A DNA stretch of 64,000 nucleotides. Origin: Flavobacteriales bacterium (GTDB lineage: Bacteria; Bacteroidota; Bacteroidia; Flavobacteriales_D; Parvicellaceae). The notes under the pieces are model-generated. The model saw only the letters and a list, made by a program, of their open reading frames with translations, was not told the origin of the DNA and did not search any database. Positions 1-8,465 of the stretch are shown here, one piece after another; positions within the stretch are counted from its first letter, which is position 1; every line of letters begins with the position of its first letter. A program made the position numbers and the translations under genes. The stretch is from NCBI GenBank assembly GCA_025210295.1, contig JAOASC010000046.1, positions 248,001 through 312,000 on the forward strand. Reading direction: 5' to 3'.

Positions 1-8
1 ATGACACT

Positions 9-1373
9 TTACCCAAACAATGATCTCAACACATCTTCTATTTTATTGACCATTACGAGTTCTATCTTGTAGTTTTGTTGTAATAACCCTTTATTGTGTT
101 TGGAAATAAATATGCGTTCATACCCTAATTTCTCAGCTTCAGAAATGCGCTGTTCGATTCTTGGTACAGGCCTAATTTCTCCAGACAATCCTACCTCTGC
201 AGCAAAACAAGTTTTTGAATCAATACTTAAATCTACGTTTGAAGACAATATTGCACAAACTACTGCTAAATCAATAGAGGGGTCATCGACTTTTATCCCT
301 CCTGTTATATTTAAGAAAACATCTTTTTGACCTATTCTAAACCCGCATTTTTTCTCTAATACAGCCAACAGCATATTCAGTCTTCTTAAATCAAAACCTG
401 TTGCTGAACGTTGAGGAGTACCATAAGCAGCTGTACTTGCCAAAGCCTGTATCTCAACAAGTAATGGACGTGTTCCCTCCATAGTAACCGCCACACTAAC
501 TCCACTCAGTTCACCATTTTGATTACTAATTAATATTGCTGAAGGGTTATCTACCTCTTTTAACCCTTTGCTCGTCATTTCATAAATCCCCAACTCATTG
601 GTACTTCCAAAACGATTTTTAATACTTCTCAACAAACGATATAAATGATTTCGGTCTCCCTCAAATTGAAGCACCGTATCCACCATATGTTCAAGAACCT
701 TTGGACCTGCAATTGCTCCATCTTTAGTGATGTGACCAATTAAAATAATTGGTACACCTGTTTCTTTGGCATAACGCATCATTTCGGCTGTACATTCTCT
801 TACTTGAGAAATACTTCCTGGACTAGATTCTATAGCTGGCGTTTGTAAAGTCTGAATGGAATCTATGATAATTAAATTAGGAGCTAAATTACGTGCGTGT
901 TGAAAGATATTTTGTGTATTGGTTTCGGTTAACAAAAAACAATTCGCATCCTGATGATCTATTCGATCTGCACGCATTTTTATCTGCTCTTCACTTTCCT
1001 CACCAGAAACATACAATACTTTAAGCTGACTATTCAAAGCCAAGTCAAGCAACAATGTAGACTTACCTATACCGGGCTCACCACCTATCAACGTAAGAGA
1101 CCCTACCACAATGCCACCACCTTAGACTCTATTAAACTCATCATTAGACAATTTATAACGCCTATTCTCTAATGGTGTAATTTCGCTAATATGGTGGGGT
1201 TTCGTATTTTTTTTAAAGGAATCTCCATGTAATATTTTATCCTTTTTATTTTCTTTTTGGACAACTTCCTCTACAAACGTATTCCATTCATTACATCCCG
1301 GACATTTCCCTAACCACTTTGCTGATTCTGTTCCACAGTTTTGACAAAAAAATGCTGATTTTACTTTAGCCAT
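9..1373 (-). pseudogene. radA: radA, DNA repair protein RadA, interrupted by an in-frame TAA
   Basis: RadA is a RecA-like ATPase that promotes branch migration in recombinational repair. Reading the minus strand from the ATG at 1373, the first 83 codons hold the N-terminal zinc finger (CQNCG then CPGCN) and end at NRV followed by TAA (1122-1124). The same frame then continues with GGGIVVGSLTLIGG, the Walker A motif GGEPGIGKST, the RadA-specific KNRFGS motif and a Lon-like C-terminal domain, stopping at 9-11. The summed length (about 454 codons) matches normal RadA. In the family the residue at the stop is a leucine, so one T-to-A change of TTA explains it. A GTG at 1107-1109 could restart translation, giving a protein without the zinc finger. 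It is a real nonsense mutation, a sequencing error or a readthrough case; the frame itself is otherwise intact. Confidence 0.88.
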
Positions 1374-1377
1374 GTTA

Positions 1378-1385
1378 CAAATGTA
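1378..1385 (-). promoter_or_regulatory. Bacteroidota -7 box (TACATTTG) for radA
   Basis: The minus strand reads TACATTTG, a match to the Bacteroidota sigma -7 consensus TAnnTTTG. It ends only four bases before the radA ATG, so the transcript would be leaderless or nearly so. No clear -33 element was recognised. Confidence 0.5.
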
Positions 1386-1677
1386 ATGGCTTACTACGTA
1401 TTTTTTTTACGTTTTAATCTTTTTTTACCCTCTATCGAAAACTCTATTAAAAAACGCTAAGTCATTTTAGGGAATAGACTAAGGTCAACAACCAACAAAA
1501 ACAGCTAATCGAAGGAAAGTACCAATCCTATTTCAAGAAAAAAACACAAAAACATAAAACACTCTGTATCAATACTTAGAACTAAAGACTTTCACTAAAA
1601 AACTATCTAAATTTTATTTTTTAGGTATATTTAGGCCAAACATCCTTGTAAAGATTTTTTTTGAAAACCCCAATTAC
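1386..1677. other. gene-free AT-rich spacer between radA and the signalling operon
   Basis: About 290 bases between two divergent genes. It is very AT-rich with several A and T runs. I found no convincing TAnnTTTG box for the plus-strand gene, no long inverted repeat and no open frame that looks coding. The promoter of the 1678-6156 unit must lie here but I cannot place it. Confidence 0.4.
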
Positions 1678-2637
1678 ATGAAAAAATTACTCTTTGTTGA
1701 CGATGATCACTCAACTCGAATTCTTTTTCAAAAAGCTTTTAGAGACCAATACGATGTACTCCTTGCAAAATCGGCAAAAAAGGCATTGAAGATTCTCAAG
1801 AAAGAAGAAATACCTGTTATTATTTCGGATCAAGTAATGCCCAAACAAACTGGACTAGAATTATTTGAGTTATTAGCACATCGCACCCCATTGTCTCCAT
1901 CGATAAAAATTTTAATCACAGGATGTAAGGACATCGACATCGCCATTCACGCTATTAATCAAGGATACGTTTATAAGTACATCAAAAAACCTTTTGAAAT
2001 TGAAGAGTTAGACGAAGTACTGAAACATGCGTATCAACTCTATTCCTCTAGGGTAAAAAGAAAGGTTTTACAACAAGCTATTGATCAAGAGCGTGAAACA
2101 ACTCATGAACAATATGCTCGTGAACTACATGAAGATGTTGCACAAAATATTGCGGGGGTGAATTTTAATTTAAGCCTACCTCAACACCATACACCTCCAG
2201 AAAAACCAAGTAAAATCCTTCAGCAAACCATCCAATCGATCAGAAATTTAAGTTATGTTATTTCTCCTCGTTTACATGAATATGGCAACCTACAATCTGC
2301 AATTGAATTATTGATAGCAGGAAAAAAAAGGATAACGATAAACTCAAGTATTCAAGCAGATTTAAAATTAGACAAAAAACTAGAACTACATCTATATAGG
2401 TTAATACAATACTTCATTAAATACTATGAGGCCCAAAACATCACAAACATCACTTTCTCTTTATCATTAAACAAGAAGCTAAAGACACAATTAGTGTTTT
2501 ATAGCGATCAACAATCAGAATATCATAGTGATTTTTTAGAAACTATAAGCATAATGATTGAGCCTTATTACGGTCAATTAATTCAACGGGTTATTAATAA
2601 ACAATCTTCCAACTGCATCATTTACGGGCTCTATTAA
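1678..2637 (+). CDS. response regulator with decayed histidine-kinase-like C-terminus
   Basis: 319 residues. The N-terminal receiver domain (about 1-120) has the acidic pocket VDDD at 7-10, phospho-acceptor Asp51 in ISDQVMP, and the conserved lysine in YIKKPF. From about 135 the protein looks like a NarL-family kinase transmitter: ARELHEDVAQNIAG with His151 fits the HisKA_3 phospho-acceptor box. The following ATPase-like part is degenerate: a segment resembling the N-box helix lacks the Asn, and no DxG or GxG boxes are visible. It therefore probably cannot bind ATP and may act as a phosphotransfer or dimerisation module. There is no DNA-binding domain. The stop is one base before the start of the hybrid kinase, which strongly suggests an operon and a shared pathway. 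The receiver assignment is secure; the role of the tail is inferred. Confidence 0.85.
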   Translation: MKKLLFVDDDHSTRILFQKAFRDQYDVLLAKSAKKALKILKKEEIPVIISDQVMPKQTGLELFELLAHRTPLSPSIKILITGCKDIDIAIHAINQGYVYKYIKKPFEIEELDEVLKHAYQLYSSRVKRKVLQQAIDQERETTHEQYARELHEDVAQNIAGVNFNLSLPQHHTPPEKPSKILQQTIQSIRNLSYVISPRLHEYGNLQSAIELLIAGKKRITINSSIQADLKLDKKLELHLYRLIQYFIKYYEAQNITNITFSLSLNKKLKTQLVFYSDQQSEYHSDFLETISIMIEPYYGQLIQRVINKQSSNCIIYGLY

Positions 2638-2638
2638 G

Positions 2639-4996
2639 ATGAACAAACTTTACTTACTCATACTCAGCATAAGTATTTGCAATATGTTTTTCGCTAAAAA
2701 TAAAGCATTAATTATTGAAAAACAGCCAAGAAGCTATCCTGTCCGAGGCTTTATTGAAATACTAGAAGACAAAAACAACGAGTACTCTATCCATGATATT
2801 ATAAAAAAAGACTGTTTATTCGTTCGTTCCAATAAATTAAACATGGGATTTACGACCTCCGCCTATTGGTATAAACTTTCCATTACAAACCCTACTCACG
2901 TAACACAATCTTTGATCTTAAGTATCATGTATCCTGACCTTAATGAGCTAGATTTCTATGAGACATCCAACCAATGTATTCTTAGGTCTATCCAAACAGG
3001 TGAATCTAGGCCGTTTAACAACAGGATATTGATACATCGTAACTACCTCTTCCCCATAGATTTTCTCCCTAAAAGTTCGCTCACATTCTATATCAAAGCA
3101 TATAACAATGGGGATTCTGTTAATTTACCCCTTAAGCTATCGGAACAAGCCACATTTTTTATAGAAGATCAACTGCAAACAACTATCAATTGGCTTTTTT
3201 ATGGCGTTTATTTGGCTGTTATATTACTCAGTCTTTTTTTGTTTATAATCAGTAAAAGAAAATTATATCTTGATTATTTTTTATATGCCTTTTTCTTCTC
3301 ATTATTCATCTTAAACTTAGACGGTTTTTCTCGTCAACTACTATGGCCTAACTACCCTTGGTGGTCCAACCACTCTACTGTCCTTTTTGCTAGTCTAGGC
3401 AACCTATTTTTATTATCACTTACGAAACGTTTTTTAATTTTCAAAAGCCTTGAAAAGCTTCGAGCATCGCATCGCATCATTTACCTGTTTCAAATACTAT
3501 GCTTCATAGCAAGCATCCTATCCCTATTTAATCAAGAATTCTTACTTATAAGTATCTATTTATTAAATCTTTTTTACCCCTCAACAGTTATTCTTATCAT
3601 TATTCTATCCATTAAATCGATACAGCAAGGAAACGCTCTAGCCTATTACTTTTTAATTGGATTTTCATTATTTTTTATTTGCATTGTGTTATTTCAACTG
3701 TCAGACACAGGGATCATTCAATCTTCATTTTTAAATTCGAGTAGCATATTTAGAATAGGTTTAATCAGCGAAGGCATCTGTTTAACCCTTGCTGCTATTG
3801 ATCAATATCGTAAAGAAATTGAAAAAGTTACCCATACCTTAAGGATACAAAACCAAGCATTGACAATTGCTCAAAACCAAGCAGAAAATGCTAATCGATT
3901 AAAAGGCGTTTTTTTATCCAACATGTCACACGAAATAAGATCTCCTTTACATATCATTAATGGATATATCCAATTGTTTTTACAAGGAAAAATAGCAGAA
4001 ACTGATAAAGTCAACATTTTTCATTTAATAAAAAAAAATGCCAAAATATTACTACAACTCATCGATGACATTATCGACATCTCTAAAATTGAAGCGAATC
4101 AACTTCAATTAAATTTGAAGTTTTTTGATTTATCCGTCTTTTTTTCTGAGATCTATGAAGAGTTTAAAAATACAAAACAAACGGTTGTATTAAGTATCGC
4201 AATTCAAAAGTATGATCCTTTCGAATATTTTTTTTACACCGATCAACTTAGGTTAAAGCAAATTATTAGCAACCTCATCAACAATGCTTATAAATACACA
4301 GATAAAGGGGAAATAATTGTAGGATACACCCATCAAGACAACCAATTAACTTTCTTTGTAAAAGACACTGGGAAAGGCATACCTAACAACAAAATAGATC
4401 AAATTTTTGACCGATTTAACAAACTGGATCAATCTGAGGGGACTGGGATTGGACTTGCTATTTCCAAAGAATTAGTCATCCTCTTAAATGGTAAAATATG
4501 GGTTGAGTCCACTCCCAATCAGGGAACCTCTTTTTATTTTAACCTACCAATTAACTTCCCCCAAAAAGAAAAAGTTTGTATTCAACCCTCTAATCATCAA
4601 AACTTAAAGCATAATCTACCTTATAACTGGAAAGGAAAAACCATTTTAATAGCAGAGGATAAAGATGAAAGTTATTGGTTATTAAAACAACATTTAGAAG
4701 ATACCGAAGTCAACCTTATATGGGCAAAAAACGGCGTAGAAGCAGTTAATTTGTATTGCTCTTATGATAATATTGACTTGATATTAATGGACATTAACAT
4801 GCCGATTATGAATGGGTTTGAAGCATTAAAAGCCATTAGACAAGTTAACCCAGACGTCCCTGTATTTTCGCAAACTGCATACGGTTTAAATGACGAAATA
4901 GAAAAATGTAAAAACGCAGGATTCAATGAGTACATTCCGAAACCCATTGACCTGCAAACTATATCAAATACAATAAATAAATACTTAAAATTATGA
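2639..4996 (+). CDS. 7TMR-DISM hybrid sensor histidine kinase
   Basis: 785 residues. A short signal-like N-terminus is followed by an extracytoplasmic beta-rich 7TMR-DISM extracellular-type domain (about 25-170), about seven membrane helices (180-395), a coiled linker, a HisKA domain with His431 in FLSNMSHEIRS, and a HATPase domain with N-box NLINNAYKY, G1 DTGKGIP and G2 GTGIGLAI. A C-terminal receiver domain has Asp718 in LILMDINMP. All catalytic boxes are intact. 7TMR-DISM proteins are thought to sense small extracellular ligands. The gene lies one base after the response regulator gene, and its TGA overlaps the ATG of the next gene (ATGA), so the three are likely translationally coupled. 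Whether this kinase senses a product connected to the downstream AOS-family protein is an inference from position. Confidence 0.92.
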   Translation: MNKLYLLILSISICNMFFAKNKALIIEKQPRSYPVRGFIEILEDKNNEYSIHDIIKKDCLFVRSNKLNMGFTTSAYWYKLSITNPTHVTQSLILSIMYPDLNELDFYETSNQCILRSIQTGESRPFNNRILIHRNYLFPIDFLPKSSLTFYIKAYNNGDSVNLPLKLSEQATFFIEDQLQTTINWLFYGVYLAVILLSLFLFIISKRKLYLDYFLYAFFFSLFILNLDGFSRQLLWPNYPWWSNHSTVLFASLGNLFLLSLTKRFLIFKSLEKLRASHRIIYLFQILCFIASILSLFNQEFLLISIYLLNLFYPSTVILIIILSIKSIQQGNALAYYFLIGFSLFFICIVLFQLSDTGIIQSSFLNSSSIFRIGLISEGICLTLAAIDQYRKEIEKVTHTLRIQNQALTIAQNQAENANRLKGVFLSNMSHEIRSPLHIINGYIQLFLQGKIAETDKVNIFHLIKKNAKILLQLIDDIIDISKIEANQLQLNLKFFDLSVFFSEIYEEFKNTKQTVVLSIAIQKYDPFEYFFYTDQLRLKQIISNLINNAYKYTDKGEIIVGYTHQDNQLTFFVKDTGKGIPNNKIDQIFDRFNKLDQSEGTGIGLAISKELVILLNGKIWVESTPNQGTSFYFNLPINFPQKEKVCIQPSNHQNLKHNLPYNWKGKTILIAEDKDESYWLLKQHLEDTEVNLIWAKNGVEAVNLYCSYDNIDLILMDINMPIMNGFEALKAIRQVNPDVPVFSQTAYGLNDEIEKCKNAGFNEYIPKPIDLQTISNTINKYLKL

Positions 4997-6156
4997 AACG
5001 TAACGTACAAGAGTCAACTTTAAGAAACATAATGGATAACACCTACCAGTATGTTTATGACAAAAACCTCGGAAATGTAATTGAGGAAAATGGACGAGAA
5101 TTGATTATGATGGGATCAATTAATTACTTAGGCCTATCGAAGCATCCTAAAGTAATAGAAGCTGTTTTAAAGGATGTCCAAGAGAATGGAATAGTAGGTA
5201 CAGGAGCCCGATATTCTGATGGCTACACAAGTCATCACAAAGGGTTGGAAGATGATTTAAAAACATTTTTTAATCGTAAACATTGTTTAATTTTTAACTC
5301 AGGTTTTTTAGCAAATCTTGGAACTATTAGTTCTACTGGAAGAGGCGCTATCATCTTTTCAGACAAAGAGAATCACCCCAGTATACTTGATGGGATGCTA
5401 CTTGCTAGAGCCAATTCTGGAGCTCAATTTTATCGTTTTAGACACAATGACCCCAAACACTTTGAAGAGTTAGTAAAAAGAGCACCAGATTCACCTAATA
5501 AATGGTTAGTTTTAGTTGGTACTTTTGGTTCGAAAGGTGAACATATTAAATTAGCTCAATTTGTTGAAATTGCTAAAAAGTATAACATCAAAATATTTTT
5601 TGATGATGCACATTCTATTATTATTGACGGAGAAAACAAAAGGGGCTTATCAGAAAAAGAAAATGTATATAACGATATAGATATTTTAATGGGCTCTTTT
5701 CAAATGACTTTTGCAAACATTGGTGCTTTTATAGTAGGAAATGATGACTTAATCAAAAGCATGCAATATCATTCAAGACCTTATATGTACACCTACAATT
5801 TGCCCTCACAAAATGTAGTGGCAATTCGAACAATTTTTGAAATCATCAATTCAGATGAAGGAAAATACTTAATTCAGAAACTACACGAAAATGTAAATTA
5901 CATAAGAGAAGGTGTTCGTAAAATAGGACTTACACCTATATCTAAGGATTCTCAAGTTATTTGTTTTAAAGTAGAGAATGAAAAGTTAAAGTTTTTAGCC
6001 GATCAACTATACAAAGATGGTCTTTGGGTACAAAAATATCTTCCTAACGAAAATGGCTATTCTTCCATTAGATTAACCCCAATGGCTACACACACAAAAG
6101 AGCATTTAGATAAAACGCTTGCTATTCTTTCGAAATACAAAGCGCACATATCATAA
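4993..6156 (+). CDS. alpha-oxoamine synthase family protein lacking the PLP lysine
   Basis: 387 residues, full length for the AOS family (KBL, BioF, HemA, serine palmitoyltransferase, CqsA/LqsA), which condense an amino acid with an acyl-CoA. Conserved family landmarks are present: NYLGLSKHP, GTGARYSDG, SDKENHPSILDG with the PLP-stacking His, FFDDAHS with the PLP-contacting Asp and His, GENKRG, and a C-terminal SIRLTPMATHT. The Schiff-base lysine is not: the usual GT(F/L)xK motif reads GSFQM, placing Met238 where E. coli KBL has its lysine. No nearby lysine could substitute. This resembles the non-catalytic SPTLC1/LCB1 subunit of eukaryotic serine palmitoyltransferase. Its ATG overlaps the hybrid kinase stop. 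It may be a pseudoenzyme partner, a ligand sensor, or an enzyme with altered chemistry. Family call is sure; function is unknown. Confidence 0.88.
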   Translation: MKRNVQESTLRNIMDNTYQYVYDKNLGNVIEENGRELIMMGSINYLGLSKHPKVIEAVLKDVQENGIVGTGARYSDGYTSHHKGLEDDLKTFFNRKHCLIFNSGFLANLGTISSTGRGAIIFSDKENHPSILDGMLLARANSGAQFYRFRHNDPKHFEELVKRAPDSPNKWLVLVGTFGSKGEHIKLAQFVEIAKKYNIKIFFDDAHSIIIDGENKRGLSEKENVYNDIDILMGSFQMTFANIGAFIVGNDDLIKSMQYHSRPYMYTYNLPSQNVVAIRTIFEIINSDEGKYLIQKLHENVNYIREGVRKIGLTPISKDSQVICFKVENEKLKFLADQLYKDGLWVQKYLPNENGYSSIRLTPMATHTKEHLDKTLAILSKYKAHIS

Positions 6157-6198
6157 CTAACAAAACTACCTTCTACTCTCTTAAAAAATTAAAATACC

Positions 6199-6251
6199 CC
6201 TGTCCTCCTCAAAATATTCTCTTAGAAGAAATATGTTTATCAAAGGACAGG
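6199..6251. terminator. inverted repeat between convergent genes
   Basis: CCTGTCCT (6199-6206) pairs with AGGACAGG (6244-6251) around a 37-base AT-rich loop, in the gap between the AOS-family gene and ssb, which converge. It could be a bidirectional terminator, but the long loop and weak T-tract make this tentative. Confidence 0.35.
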
Positions 6252-6259
6252 AAGATTAT

Positions 6260-6601
6260 TTAGCTCATCTTTTTTCCTAACATTAAAATATCAGACACAA
6301 TAATTTCTGTTACATATTTTTTTACCCCATTACTATCTTCATAGGATCTGCTGTTTAATTTTCCAGCCACACAAATCTCTTTTCCTTTTTCTAAATACTT
6401 CTCGGCAATCGTTGCCTGATTATTCCATGCAACAAGGTTATGCCATTGTGTTTCTTTAACAACCTCACCTTTTCGGTTTTTATAGGACTCATTTGTTGCT
6501 AGCGTCATTCGTGCTACTTTAACTCCGTTTTCTAATTCTTTCACATCTGGATCTATTCCCAGGTTTCCGATTAATTGTACGCTGTTTCTTAGGTTTGCCA
6601 T
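6260..6601 (-). CDS. ssb: short single-stranded DNA-binding protein
   Basis: 113 residues forming just the OB-fold of SSB: NSVQLIGNLGIDPDVKEL, the conserved VARMTLATNESY, TQWHNLVAWN, AEKYLEKGKEICVAGKL and the final strand VTEIIVSDILML. The protein ends right after the OB-fold with GKKMS, so the flexible linker and the acidic DDDLPF-type tail that recruits repair proteins are absent. In Bacteroidota such short SSBs are usually paralogues of a main, tailed SSB encoded elsewhere; they can act in recombination, competence or stress. The gene is monocistronic. A palindrome at 6636-6649 lies in its leader or promoter. Confidence 0.9.
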   Translation of the reverse strand: MANLRNSVQLIGNLGIDPDVKELENGVKVARMTLATNESYKNRKGEVVKETQWHNLVAWNNQATIAEKYLEKGKEICVAGKLNSRSYEDSNGVKKYVTEIIVSDILMLGKKMS

Positions 6602-6635
6602 AATACTTTTTTTTACTTTGATTTTTTATTCTACC

Positions 6636-6649
6636 AAACAACATTGTTT
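6636..6649. promoter_or_regulatory. palindrome in the ssb upstream region
   Basis: AAACAA-CA-TTGTTT is a perfect 6+6 inverted repeat 35-48 bases before the ssb start. Flanking TAC and GTA extend the symmetry to 22 bases with one mismatched pair. It fits an operator in size and position; the regulator is unknown. Confidence 0.35.
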
Positions 6650-6805
6650 AGTACATCAATCCATTTTGACTTGACAACGCAAAGTAAATAGGTCGGCGAG
6701 GATTTAGTCGGTAATTAAACAATTAAAACCTGTGTAAAAACGAACTTAAACGGCTGTACGCTTTTTTAAAATTGATTATCAAACAGTTAAACTAAAAAAA
6801 TATAT

Positions 6806-7990
6806 TTAATACAATCCTTTAGCTACATCTAGCGCGCTCTTCTTTTTCTTGAGGTTTATTCTAACTTGTTCTTTATTAAAAACTTTAATGTAATAATATG
6901 ACAAAACATATTTTCCATTAGCCTCGTTTCTTTCTTTCACCTCTTTTTCTAATTCTTTTTGAATATAATCCAGAGGAGTTTTGTTGACATAAGTAAGTAC
7001 ACCATTTTTCAATTTAATTTCGGTCTCCCCTTCAACAACAACTGTTTCTATTTTTGAGAGAGTTAACTCTGTATTCCTATGATATCCTTCTTTGAATATA
7101 CAAGGTATATCAAAGGATGCTTCTTTTATATACGAAAGCGATTTATTTATTCCTGCTACTAATTTAAACTCATTGTTTGACTCAAAATCACCCTCATATT
7201 CTCCAGATTGACCATTATGCTTTCTTGTAAATTTCGCAGCATATATATTCTTATACTCAAAATATGAAGCTCCATCTCTTTTTGACTTACAGAACTCTGT
7301 CAGAGAATTTCTATTATAATCAAACTCTTTCATTAAGTTATCTGTTAATTGCTCTACGAAACGTTGATACTGCTCAGGAGACTCTTTATCTAGAGCAAGT
7401 ACTTTTGAAAGCCGTTCTGTTCTTTCTGCTTTCTCTTTAGCTAACCTTTCTGCTTTTTCTTTTTCTTTCTGGGCTTCTTGTTTTTCATATTCCAAAATCC
7501 CTGTATTGACTTTAGCTCTTGTTCCAGAAGAAAGTTTTTTCACATCCGTCTTTTTGATTTTCACAACTGCGTCTCCTAAAATATTTTCAGACAAAACACG
7601 ATATGTTTTATAATTAGGCGCGAAGAAATAATTACCAACAGCATTAAAATCACTTGTTTCCGCTACATAGAATGTCTTTAACTTAGATTTTGACATATCT
7701 ACATATTCTATTTTCACCTCATTACAAACTCCATCTTTTAATGAAAATATAATTGACCTCGTCGCTACAAAATCAAAATCCAGGTCTGATGTATTTGAAA
7801 ACATTAAATAAACTCCACTGAGTTCTCCATCTTCATACATTTTATGAAACAAACCAATCCCTTTTTCTTGTTCCCAATATTTACAATAATCAATTACTTT
7901 ATCTGCCGATTTTCCAATATAAGCCTCTTGAGACCAACTACTTTTTATGGAAAAAATAGCCAACACAACTATTACAAGTACACTTTTCAT
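6806..7990 (-). CDS. secreted protein of unknown function with a charged coiled-coil segment
   Basis: 394 residues starting with a clear signal peptide (MKSVLVIVVLAIFSIKSSWSQ). The mature N-terminal part is beta-rich and contains YYFAPNYKTYRV. It is followed near residues 165-200 by a Lys/Glu/Ala-rich helix (KEKEKAERLAKEKAER) typical of a short coiled coil, then a mixed C-terminal domain. There is no T9SS tail, lipobox or membrane helix, so the product is probably periplasmic. I do not recognise the family. It starts 22 bases after the stop of the 8013-8357 gene and is likely cotranscribed with it. Confidence 0.75.
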   Translation of the reverse strand: MKSVLVIVVLAIFSIKSSWSQEAYIGKSADKVIDYCKYWEQEKGIGLFHKMYEDGELSGVYLMFSNTSDLDFDFVATRSIIFSLKDGVCNEVKIEYVDMSKSKLKTFYVAETSDFNAVGNYFFAPNYKTYRVLSENILGDAVVKIKKTDVKKLSSGTRAKVNTGILEYEKQEAQKEKEKAERLAKEKAERTERLSKVLALDKESPEQYQRFVEQLTDNLMKEFDYNRNSLTEFCKSKRDGASYFEYKNIYAAKFTRKHNGQSGEYEGDFESNNEFKLVAGINKSLSYIKEASFDIPCIFKEGYHRNTELTLSKIETVVVEGETEIKLKNGVLTYVNKTPLDYIQKELEKEVKERNEANGKYVLSYYYIKVFNKEQVRINLKKKKSALDVAKGLY

Positions 7991-8012
7991 TTTCTCTTAT
8001 TATTTTATCTTC

Positions 8013-8357
8013 CTATTTTTCTAACAATTCTATAGTTTTAATATCCGTTAACCTTTGATAGGTATCTTCAAATTCTCCCCACTTGGTAGGACCTTTTAAG
8101 GAAAACTTAATGGAATTAATTGTAACATTTTGCCAATCGTCAGGATTAGAAAAATTCAATTCATTTTGATCATTGAGCTCATCAATCTTAAATACTCCCA
8201 CTTTGGTATTTCCAAAGAAATTATCTGTTAAACGAACTACTTTGTTATGCATTTGCCCTAAGCTGTATATAGCAACAACCTCTATCCCTTCAAGTCTAAA
8301 TAAAACTTCTGGTGATTCAGCATGAATCAATTCTAATTGTTTTTCTGTAAAACTCAT
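8013..8357 (-). CDS. small cytoplasmic protein of unknown function
   Basis: 114 residues from the ATG at 8357 (MSFTEKQLELIHAESPEVLF). The open frame extends upstream to 8420, but that extension contains the -7 promoter box at 8386-8393 and reads MKRRRFSYSYFCFEFNQ, unlike coding sequence, so I use the internal ATG. No signal peptide, cysteines or recognisable catalytic motif. The composition, with conserved-looking phrases such as WQNVTINSIKFSLKGP, suggests a small mixed alpha/beta fold. Unknown function; likely first gene of an operon with the downstream secreted protein. Confidence 0.65.
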   Translation of the reverse strand: MSFTEKQLELIHAESPEVLFRLEGIEVVAIYSLGQMHNKVVRLTDNFFGNTKVGVFKIDELNDQNELNFSNPDDWQNVTINSIKFSLKGPTKWGEFEDTYQRLTDIKTIELLEK

Positions 8358-8385
8358 TTTTTTATTGTTTTGATTAAATTCAAAG

Positions 8386-8393
8386 CAAAAATA
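8386..8393 (-). promoter_or_regulatory. -7 box TATTTTTG for the 8013-8357 gene
   Basis: The minus strand reads TATTTTTG, matching TAnnTTTG, 29 bases before the ATG at 8357. It supports the shorter start of that gene. Confidence 0.5.
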
Positions 8394-8465
8394 AGAGTAG
8401 GAAAAACGCCTTCTTTTCAAGGATGATTTATCGTGAAGTATTCTTTATTTAACGTAAACAAAAAA

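Noticed and set aside
954-1172. plus-strand frame across the radA stop
   Set aside because: Antisense to conserved RadA sequence; no coding features of its own.
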